The position numbers were made by a program, and so were the translations under genes. A stretch of 33,008 nt of DNA from a virus. The stretch spans positions 1 to 33,008 of IMG/VR virus record IMGVR_UViG_3300047560_001896. One strand, 5' to 3'. The notes under the pieces were generated by a model. The model saw only the letters and a program-made list of their open reading frames with translations. It ran no database searches and was not told where the DNA came from. Positions 28,160 through 33,008 of the stretch are shown here, piece after piece (position 1 is the stretch's first letter; the number at the start of each line of letters is the position of its first letter).

Positions 28160-28369
28160 ATGGCAACATTGACTTGGTGGTACGCAGAATGTCTTGATGA
28201 TGCAGATGCATACTCAATCGTGGCTAAGACAAAAAAGGATGCAGTTGCTCAACGTAATGAACGTGGTGCTGATCGATTCGCAGAACCAGTACGTAAAACT
28301 TTTGTCTACAAAGATGCATTCGATTTGTTTGAGTATGCCACAAGCGAGGGCGGTGGACGAGGTATGTAA
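28160..28369 (+). CDS. small conserved phage protein (69 aa)
   Basis: TWWYAECLDDADAYSIVAKTK start with a YKDAFDLFEYATSEGGG end, a pattern seen in small phage proteins. A ribosome site AAAGGAA precedes the ATG. Function unknown; single-gene transcription unit. Confidence 0.8.
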   Translation: MATLTWWYAECLDDADAYSIVAKTKKDAVAQRNERGADRFAEPVRKTFVYKDAFDLFEYATSEGGGRGM

Positions 28370-28372
28370 TAG

Positions 28373-28394
28373 TCCTACATTTTAGTAGACTACT
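28373..28394. repeat. TAGTC-CTAC hairpin, copy 2
   Basis: Same arms as copy 1 with loop ATTTTA, again between a stop codon and a -35 hexamer. Confidence 0.8.
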
Positions 28395-28395
28395 A

Positions 28396-28424
28396 TGTAC
28401 AAAACATGCAAACTGCAGTATAAT
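28396..28424 (+). promoter_or_regulatory. early-type promoter
   Basis: TGTACA (28396-28401), 17 bases, TATAAT (28419-28424). Confidence 0.84.
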
Positions 28425-28454
28425 TGATCCAACACACAAACAAAGGAACATATC

Positions 28455-28751
28455 ATGGCTAAAATCACTAAAGCAACCTTCAAATCATTCGTTAAAAAGA
28501 ATCGCGCAAACTTGGTCATTCGTGTCAAGTCGAAGTTTGATGGCATGTCAGATATGTGTGAAGCAACAGGCGAGACAGCATTCACACCAGTTCTCGAAGC
28601 TGATCGTACATTCGACAACAATCTTGGCATTCAAGGTGTCTGGTTGGTTGGCACAGGCGGTGATTATTTCACAGCGTATGAACAGAACGGCGTTAAAGGT
28701 ATCGAAGTCTATAACTGTTGCGGTCAATTTGTGGTAGGAGTCAAAGCTTAA
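28455..28751 (+). CDS. conserved phage protein (98 aa)
   Basis: FKSFVKKNRANLVIRVKSKFDGM, then a beta-rich section (GIQGVWLVGTGGDYF, GIEVYNCCGQF). I recall this pattern from T4-like and other large phages without a function. AAAGGAAC precedes the ATG. Confidence 0.83.
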   Translation: MAKITKATFKSFVKKNRANLVIRVKSKFDGMSDMCEATGETAFTPVLEADRTFDNNLGIQGVWLVGTGGDYFTAYEQNGVKGIEVYNCCGQFVVGVKA

Positions 28752-28900
28752 TGTACACAGTCATCTTCGCATCTGGTCGTATCATGACATTCCACATCAA
28801 AGCAGTTGCTGAGATGTATGCTCAATCGATGGAATCTAAACGTGGCCACCTCATCACTCCTGAGATGGTCAAAACTTTTGAAAGAATGGCAAATGCTTAA
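28751..28900 (+). CDS. small hypothetical protein (49 aa)
   Basis: Starts at the ATG sharing a base with the previous stop (TAATG). Helical, no motif. The longer upstream frame is an overlap artefact. Confidence 0.7.
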   Translation: MYTVIFASGRIMTFHIKAVAEMYAQSMESKRGHLITPEMVKTFERMANA

Positions 28901-29090
28901 GACATACAAAGTGTGGATGTTAGATGAATCGCATATCGATGAGCACGATTACAATGTGCCATTGATCGAGAATCCATTTGTGAAGATGATCGTTGGCACT
29001 GCAAAGAGCGCAATGCATTTGATCAATGAGTATGATCCATTGTGCACGATGTATGTGTTGAAGTCAGAGGAAGTACATGAAGTGGTATGA
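28893..29090 (+). CDS. small hypothetical protein (65 aa)
   Basis: LKTYKVWMLDESHIDEHDYN start, acidic; overlaps the previous gene by 8 bases. Function unknown. Confidence 0.73.
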   Translation: MLKTYKVWMLDESHIDEHDYNVPLIENPFVKMIVGTAKSAMHLINEYDPLCTMYVLKSEEVHEVV

Positions 29091-29193
29091 GTATTTGAAG
29101 AGCACGAAGAATCAGTCCACAGGTGAGGATGTGGCTGATTCGATAGTATTGCTCGTCATATGTTTTTTGTTAATGATGATGGTGTTTTCATGA
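29077..29193 (+). CDS. tiny membrane protein (38 aa)
   Basis: Polar start and one membrane helix (about 23-38, SIVLLVICFLLMMMVFS). Overlaps the previous gene by 14 bases and the next by 4. Coordinates are supported by this overlap pattern only. Confidence 0.6.
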   Translation: MKWYEYLKSTKNQSTGEDVADSIVLLVICFLLMMMVFS

Positions 29194-29381
29194 GCGCATG
29201 GAATTTTATGTGGGATGTGGCTCAAGAGGAGCGTATCAAAGCACAAGAAGAGAGAACTGCTAAACTCGAGAAACGTGTGAAGGAACTCGAGGATCAAATG
29301 GAAATGGCAGCAAAATGGATTTTGTTTTTAGCCACACATGGTAAGAAGATTGAGGAGATCACTGATGCCACTGACGCTTGA
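29190..29381 (+). CDS. small coiled-coil protein (63 aa)
   Basis: A charged coiled coil (about 12-40, EERIKAQEERTAKLEKRVKE) with a short hydrophobic tail. ATGA overlap upstream. Function unknown. Confidence 0.73.
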   Translation: MSAWNFMWDVAQEERIKAQEERTAKLEKRVKELEDQMEMAAKWILFLATHGKKIEEITDATDA

Positions 29382-29616
29382 TGAACTGAGACAAATACGT
29401 GAGTCTCTTCGCGAACTCGTTGCTGATCCACAGATTGATTTTGGTCCAGCATATGAAGGTGCCAAGCAACGGCAAATTGCAGCACTCAAACTGTTGAACA
29501 AAGGCATTCGTCATCTCACCCCACCTGTGGATGTGAAGAAGATCATTCAAGCACATGCGGATGCATTGGCCAAAGAGATCGATAAAGAAGTCCTTAATAG
29601 TCTACTAAAACGGTAG
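29365..29616 (+). CDS. helical hypothetical protein (83 aa)
   Basis: TLDELRQIRESLRELVADPQ and KQRQIAALKLLNKG are helix patterns; no domain recognised. ATG at 29365 overlaps the previous gene; the last gene before hairpin copy 3. Confidence 0.76.
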   Translation: MPLTLDELRQIRESLRELVADPQIDFGPAYEGAKQRQIAALKLLNKGIRHLTPPVDVKKIIQAHADALAKEIDKEVLNSLLKR

Positions 29617-29625
29617 TAGAACTAT
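29597..29625. repeat. TAGTCTAC hairpin, copy 3
   Basis: TAGT-CTACTA pairs with TAGTAG-A-ACTA (one bulge). Unlike the others it begins inside the last codons of the preceding gene. It stands 9 bases before the -35 of the next promoter. Confidence 0.75.
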
Positions 29626-29634
29626 CTTCCTACA

Positions 29635-29662
29635 TGTACATTCTCCGCAATTGTGGTATAAT
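29635..29662 (+). promoter_or_regulatory. early-type promoter
   Basis: TGTACA (29635-29640), 16 bases, TATAAT (29657-29662). Confidence 0.82.
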
Positions 29663-29696
29663 TGTCCTAACAAATCAAAAATAGTAAGGAAATTAT

Positions 29697-29963
29697 ATGA
29701 CTCAGATTGCTAAACTCGTTGAGGCTATGAAAGCCCAAATCGTTAAACCTACACGTGCTGTAGTAAACAGTGAATGTGCATTCGTTATGGAACGTTTGTA
29801 CAAAATGGATGAGCCATCATTGGCTGCTCAATATTGGAACTGGACATGTTCTGATTGGAAATCGAATCCAAAATTTGGTGATGAAGTCCAAGAACTTCAA
29901 ACTCAACTTCGTGCAATCGATGCACAATCAACAATGCCATCATGGGGGACATATGGAACTTAA
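29697..29963 (+). CDS. hypothetical protein (88 aa)
   Basis: Helical protein with LAAQYWNWTCSDW, rich in Trp; no known family recognised. AAGGAAA lies before the ATG. Confidence 0.78.
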   Translation: MTQIAKLVEAMKAQIVKPTRAVVNSECAFVMERLYKMDEPSLAAQYWNWTCSDWKSNPKFGDEVQELQTQLRAIDAQSTMPSWGTYGT

Positions 29964-30150
29964 GACTGTTGCAGAGAATCTGCGCAATACGATCAAAGGC
30001 AAAGAGATGCTCTTGGCTAGTTTTGTGAACAGTGGAGAAGTTGGTTACGAAGTGATCAAGCACATGTTGACAATGAATATCGATGAACTCAATCGCATCC
30101 TCACTGATGTTGAGGCATGTATGAATAAGGACACAGAAAATGGCTCGTGA
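29953..30150 (+). CDS. small helical protein (65 aa)
   Basis: ELKTVAENLRNTIKGKEMLL and a C-terminal acidic helix. Overlaps the genes on both sides by 11 bases. Function unknown. Confidence 0.73.
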   Translation: MELKTVAENLRNTIKGKEMLLASFVNSGEVGYEVIKHMLTMNIDELNRILTDVEACMNKDTENGS

Positions 30151-30505
30151 AACTAAAGCACAACGTGAAGCTCGTGAAGCATTTGATCGTGCACAAGAAT
30201 TGGCACAAGCAGAGGCCTCGTATGTTGATCGATTAATGGGATCACTGCGACGTGCTGTCAAGTACAATTTTGAATTGGATGTGGCTGAGACAGATCGATT
30301 CTTGCTTGTGGATCGAGATGACACTAGTGAACTTTTCTATGTGTCACCAACATGGTCCAAACAAGCGGATGATGAACTTGAGGACCTCAATCAAGCAGTG
30401 GACTATAAGGTTGCTGTTGAAGATGAACGAAATCGTCGTCGTCGTTTACGTGAACAAGCATTGTCTAAGCTTAGTCCAGAGGAACGTGAAGTCCTCAACG
30501 TGTAA
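30140..30505 (+). CDS. charged helical protein (121 aa)
   Basis: A basic N-terminal helix (ETKAQREAREAFDRAQELA), a middle beta-like part (RFLLVDRDDTSELFYV) and a C-terminal charged helix (ERNRRRRLREQALSKL). No domain recognised. Confidence 0.78.
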   Translation: MARETKAQREAREAFDRAQELAQAEASYVDRLMGSLRRAVKYNFELDVAETDRFLLVDRDDTSELFYVSPTWSKQADDELEDLNQAVDYKVAVEDERNRRRRLREQALSKLSPEEREVLNV

Positions 30506-30530
30506 TAGTCTACCGTTTCGGTTGTAGTAC
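30506..30530. repeat. TAGTCTAC hairpin, copy 4
   Basis: TAGT-CTAC and GTAG-T-ACTA arms with loop CGTTTCGGTT, right after a stop codon and 13 bases before a -35. Confidence 0.8.
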
Positions 30531-30542
30531 TATTGTCTCATA

Positions 30543-30570
30543 TGTACAAGTCTCATCCATGTTGTATAAT
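30543..30570 (+). promoter_or_regulatory. early-type promoter
   Basis: TGTACA (30543-30548), 16 bases, TATAAT (30565-30570); identical to the promoter at 31430 over the whole spacer. Confidence 0.84.
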
Positions 30571-30591
30571 TGATCCAACACAACACAATAG

Positions 30592-30879
30592 ATGATCAAC
30601 AAAATGCGTAATCCTCTCGACTTCATCCCTCACCTGATTGTAGGTTGCTTCATTGCAATGCCAATACTTCTCATCACATGTGCTATCGATCAAGGTTTTG
30701 GCAATGATGTCGTGTTGGATACGTATTCTGGTCAAAAGTTAGTGTGCACACGAACACAATACAACTATAGTACAAAGACCACCCAATGTGTGGAACGTGT
30801 CAATGTAGCTGCTGTATGTAAGAAAATCGAGCACACTGGTCCAATCTTTGGTACATTCATCAATGAGCGTTGTGAGTAA
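30592..30879 (+). CDS. exported or membrane-anchored protein (95 aa)
   Basis: One hydrophobic segment (about 13-32, HLIVGCFIAMPILLITCA) and a small soluble domain with four Cys (VCTRTQYN, QCVERV, VCKKI, ERCE) that could pair as disulfides. No ribosome site is evident; ATG at 30604 is an alternative start. Confidence 0.72.
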   Translation: MINKMRNPLDFIPHLIVGCFIAMPILLITCAIDQGFGNDVVLDTYSGQKLVCTRTQYNYSTKTTQCVERVNVAAVCKKIEHTGPIFGTFINERCE

Positions 30880-30891
30880 GGAGAAATAATC

Positions 30892-31155
30892 ATGGACAAA
30901 TCACAAGACTTCCCCGACATCCCCGGTGCCAAAGAGTACTATTGCGAAGTGATCAAACCAAGCGAGATGGTTGCTAAGGCGTATGAAGTGATGGAGATGC
31001 AATTCTTTGCTGCTTATGGTGGTTGCACTCGTGGTTACTCATCTGAACGTAAGGTTGCTGAGGCATCGACCAAAGAAGCAGCTGAGAAGATTGCCAAGAA
31101 GATGATGAGCGATCGAGGCATTGGTGCTCCATTCTATTATTCAGTGAAAGGATAA
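30892..31155 (+). CDS. hypothetical protein (87 aa)
   Basis: CEVIKPSEMVAKAYEVME and ASTKEAAEKIAKKMM; looks like a small alpha-beta domain. AAGGAGAAA lies before the ATG. Function unknown. Confidence 0.78.
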   Translation: MDKSQDFPDIPGAKEYYCEVIKPSEMVAKAYEVMEMQFFAAYGGCTRGYSSERKVAEASTKEAAEKIAKKMMSDRGIGAPFYYSVKG

Positions 31156-31158
31156 CAT

Positions 31159-31392
31159 ATGACATTTTACGCAACAGAACAAGAGGCTATCGCTGCTGCT
31201 CATGGGACTGAGGTCGATGAATTTGATGGCATGAATTGTAATGACTACCTTGCTGAGGATGCATTGAATGATGAATTCTGTACTGGTTGGGATGGCATAT
31301 CGACTCGATGTGATTGTGGCAATCGTCGTGTCCAATGGCTTGGTGTTGAGGTGTCTGAAGGCAAGTGGTTGGCCTATGCAGAGGCATACTAA
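31159..31392 (+). CDS. small acidic protein with Cys pair (77 aa)
   Basis: Acidic, with RCDCGNRRVQWLG near the end, a possible metal or zinc site. Starts 3 bases after the previous stop. Function unknown. Confidence 0.77.
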   Translation: MTFYATEQEAIAAAHGTEVDEFDGMNCNDYLAEDALNDEFCTGWDGISTRCDCGNRRVQWLGVEVSEGKWLAYAEAY

Positions 31393-31417
31393 TAGTCTAC
31401 TAAAACAGTTGTAGTAC
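31393..31417. repeat. TAGTCTAC hairpin, copy 5
   Basis: TAGT-CTAC and GTAG-T-ACTA arms with loop TAAAACAGTT, right after a stop codon and 12 bases before a -35. Confidence 0.8.
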
Positions 31418-31429
31418 TATCGTCCTACA

Positions 31430-31457
31430 TGTACAAGTCTCATCCATGTTGTATAAT
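31430..31457 (+). promoter_or_regulatory. early-type promoter of a leaderless gene
   Basis: TGTACA (31430-31435), 16 bases, TATAAT (31452-31457). ATG begins 6 bases later. Confidence 0.84.
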
Positions 31458-31463
31458 TGACCC

Positions 31464-31631
31464 ATGCAACAAAACAAACGAATCTTCTTTGGCAATACTT
31501 GGTTCCTTCCACCCTTCCGTACACATGGACTGTGGGTTGAGGATGCAACAGGTAAGAATGTAGCTGAGGCATATAGTTATGAATTGGCTAAAGCATTGGC
31601 AGAATTATTGAATAAGGACACAACAAAATGA
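31464..31631 (+). CDS. small hypothetical protein (55 aa), leaderless
   Basis: RIFFGNTWFLPPFRTHGLWV then a helix SYELAKALAELLNK. There is no ribosome site and the ATG falls at the expected transcription start. It overlaps the next gene by 4 bases. Confidence 0.72.
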   Translation: MQQNKRIFFGNTWFLPPFRTHGLWVEDATGKNVAEAYSYELAKALAELLNKDTTK

Positions 31632-31858
31632 CAAATCGTAAACTCTTCGCCCTTGAATTGGACATCTCAGCAGAATATCCAACATCTGATCTGATGGTCG
31701 ATGTGGCAAACTTTGGATTGATTGCTGAGTTGGTTGATGCAAATGGTCCTGGTGGTGGCAATCCAGTGTATAAGTTCTCGAGCTTCAATAAGGACGACCT
31801 TGTCGCCTTTGCCCTTGAATGTGGATATGAAGATGACATTGCAGAGGAGATTGTATAA
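31628..31858 (+). CDS. small acidic protein (76 aa)
   Basis: ALELDISAEYPTSDLMVDVA and FALECGYEDDIAEEIV; acidic, no motif. Overlaps of 4 and 1 bases with neighbours. Confidence 0.77.
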   Translation: MTNRKLFALELDISAEYPTSDLMVDVANFGLIAELVDANGPGGGNPVYKFSSFNKDDLVAFALECGYEDDIAEEIV

Positions 31859-32064
31859 TGAAGACAATCAAGGACATGTATTATGTTGCCTTAGGCAACG
31901 TGCTTGACTTGATTGAGAAGTCAGATACGTATAAGGCATTTGTAGATTTTGCTGAAACAGACGATGAGGCCAATATATATGCTCGCCGCTCACTCAAGTA
32001 CAAAGCAATGTACATCGTCGAGTTTGACCGTGAGATGGATAGACTAATGGAAGGATCAATATGA
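31858..32064 (+). CDS. small helical protein (68 aa)
   Basis: Helical, Asp/Tyr-rich, no recognised domain. Shares one base with the preceding stop and 4 with the next start. Confidence 0.75.
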   Translation: MKTIKDMYYVALGNVLDLIEKSDTYKAFVDFAETDDEANIYARRSLKYKAMYIVEFDREMDRLMEGSI

Positions 32065-32198
32065 CAACACTATATGATGGACTGACACGTAGTCAGATGA
32101 TTTACAAGATCCACATGGAATGTGACACCTCCTCGGCATGCTATAAAATGAGCAACGAGGAACTAATCGAATGTTATAAGGAAATTTTTGGCATATGA
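32061..32198 (+). CDS. tiny protein (45 aa)
   Basis: LYDGLTRSQMIYKIHMECD; three cysteines, no motif. Overlapping starts and stops on both sides (ATGA) support it as real. Confidence 0.68.
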   Translation: MTTLYDGLTRSQMIYKIHMECDTSSACYKMSNEELIECYKEIFGI

Positions 32199-32341
32199 AA
32201 GTACGTGAGTTGATAGAATGGCTAGAGTGTTTCGATGGAGACAAGGAACTGATGATGGAACAAAATGGTGGTGAGTACGTGTCCGACCTAGAGTTCATAG
32301 ACATACAAGAAAAGGATGGGAAGGTTTGGATATATGATTGA
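32195..32341 (+). CDS. tiny acidic protein (48 aa)
   Basis: MKVRELIEWLECFDGDKELM has the look of a helix-turn of small phage modulators (the pattern VxELIxxLxxxDxDxxV occurs in many); GKVWIYD ends it. Function unknown. Confidence 0.72.
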   Translation: MKVRELIEWLECFDGDKELMMEQNGGEYVSDLEFIDIQEKDGKVWIYD

Positions 32342-32426
32342 TGCCACACTCTACATTCTATTAGGACTATTCATCATTGGTATCGTATATGTCCTATCCA
32401 TATTCCATAGGGCAAGAAACATATAA
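32334..32426 (+). CDS. tiny membrane protein (30 aa)
   Basis: Almost entirely one membrane helix (about 5-24) with a basic end (HRARNI). Overlaps the previous gene by 8 bases. Confidence 0.6.
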   Translation: MIDATLYILLGLFIIGIVYVLSIFHRARNI

Positions 32427-32434
32427 GGTTACAC

Positions 32435-32647
32435 ATGAGACTTAGATGGCTAACAGTAATGAATCATGTTACAGCAGAGACGGTACATCAATATGCGATA
32501 GAGAATCAACTTAGTCGCATGGATGCTAAGGCACTATTAGAGAAAAGAACAACTACAGTGCTTCAATACTTGCCCGATGGTGGTACGAATCAAGATTGGA
32601 CGAATGTGCCTCATGTTACAGAGTATAGAACTTCTGTATCAGGATAA
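32435..32647 (+). CDS. small hypothetical protein (70 aa)
   Basis: The section MNHVTAETVHQYAIENQLSR (from residue 9) matches a pattern of small phage proteins that usually start with this Met, so the true start may be 32459. VLQYLPDGG and WTNVPHV follow. Function unknown. Confidence 0.76.
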   Translation: MRLRWLTVMNHVTAETVHQYAIENQLSRMDAKALLEKRTTTVLQYLPDGGTNQDWTNVPHVTEYRTSVSG

Positions 32648-32650
32648 GCA

Positions 32651-32719
32651 ATGAATACTTTGGTATCAGGAATGTCGGTGGTAGGCGAGGCTCGGGGAAT
32701 GTGTCATGGGAGTGTGTAG
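32651..32719 (+). CDS. 22-codon leader ORF (tentative)
   Basis: Opens 3 bases after the previous stop and ends 7 bases before the next start; it may only couple translation. The DNA here is unusually G-rich on the plus strand. No other support. Confidence 0.25.
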   Translation: MNTLVSGMSVVGEARGMCHGSV

Positions 32720-32726
32720 GAGTTGG

Positions 32727-32990
32727 GTGGTGTGCGGGAACTATCATGAATTCACAGAGATGCGTAGAAAATTCTCAGCGGATCACAAAATTTCACCGAA
32801 TTTTTGCTATGTGAGTCATGCAGACGACCTCAGAGGCGTGCAGAATCCACATGGATTTTTCTATGGCACATGGATGAATCGCAGTGACATAGTAGACATT
32901 ATAGTGATGCTCAAGGTGGCCACGAAGATCCCAAATCCACAGCTGGATGCAGTGGTCAACAGTTGGAAACAGAAGTATTCATACAGATAG
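32727..32990 (+). CDS. hypothetical protein (87 aa)
   Basis: CGNYHEFTEMRRKF and GVQNPHGFFYGTWMNR; a small soluble protein, not recognised but with the look of a phage homologue of short T4-like proteins. I chose GTG at 32727 because AGGAG ends 4 bases before it; an ATG at 32706 would add seven residues without a ribosome site. Confidence 0.72.
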   Translation: MVCGNYHEFTEMRRKFSADHKISPNFCYVSHADDLRGVQNPHGFFYGTWMNRSDIVDIIVMLKVATKIPNPQLDAVVNSWKQKYSYR

Positions 32991-33008
32991 TGTATCTTTT
33001 TTGACACA
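32989..33008 (+). repeat. inverted copy of the 27586 terminator core
   Basis: The last 20 bases of the window are the exact reverse complement of 27586-27605. They include a T run and follow a stop codon, so they are likely the start of a terminator that the window cuts. Confidence 0.7.

Overview
The window is part of the genome of a large tailed phage with T4-like core genes. The evidence is a contiguous late-transcription and replication block (gp33-like coactivator, gp59-like helicase loader, gp32-like single-strand DNA-binding protein), T4-type late promoters (TATAAATA or CATAAATA), a collar-domain tail fibre, a PAAR spike tip and a lysis cluster. DNA is AT-rich, genes are packed with ATGA or TAATG overlaps, and strong sigma70-like early promoters of the form TGTACA-N16/17-TATAAT recur at least sixteen times. 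The host is not shown directly. A circularly permuted tmRNA hints at a host or donor from a proteobacterial lineage where that gene form is known (alpha- or betaproteobacteria).

Layout. 1-3250: an RNA island with seven recognisable tRNAs (Arg-ACG, Lys-TTT, Met/Ile-CAT, Gly-TCC, Lys-TTT, His-GTG, Val-TAC), one tRNA-like gene, and about 1.7 kb of non-coding DNA that folds into many GNRA-capped hairpins. The largest RNA (about 149-1025) carries one tRNA-Lys on the tip of a perfect 12-bp helix and resembles in style the giant ornate phage RNAs (GOLLD, ROOL). 3257-7203: HNH nuclease, 2OG-Fe(II) oxygenase, metallophosphoesterase, conserved unknowns and a PAAR protein. 7204-7526: a two-piece, permuted tmRNA whose tag reads ANDELFAIAA. 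7530-10796: tail fibre, GH19 endolysin, lipoprotein and small membrane proteins. 10811-13447 (minus strand): three membrane or exported proteins, one with six 22-residue cysteine repeats. 13506-13517: overlapping divergent late promoters. 13524-17978: conserved small proteins and a membrane module with an SPFH/Band 7 lipoprotein. 18027-21558: the gp33-gp59-gp32 block together with a SleB-type hydrolase. 21599-33008: a dense early region of about 45 very small genes in promoter-led operons, including a predicted (p)ppGpp hydrolase and a MazG-like pyrophosphohydrolase.

How it works together (inference). Early promoters recruit host RNA polymerase to the small-gene operons and the RNA island. 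gp33 with late sigma and clamp factors then drives the TATAAATA promoters for fibre, lysis and the minus-strand virion or exported genes. tRNAs, tmRNA, ppGpp hydrolase and MazG-like enzyme together suggest a phage that protects its own translation and nucleotide supply.

Most promising leads: the permuted phage tmRNA, the tRNA-bearing giant RNA and its neighbouring structured RNAs, a repeated hairpin-plus-promoter cassette, and several ATGs that sit at the expected transcription start (leaderless genes).
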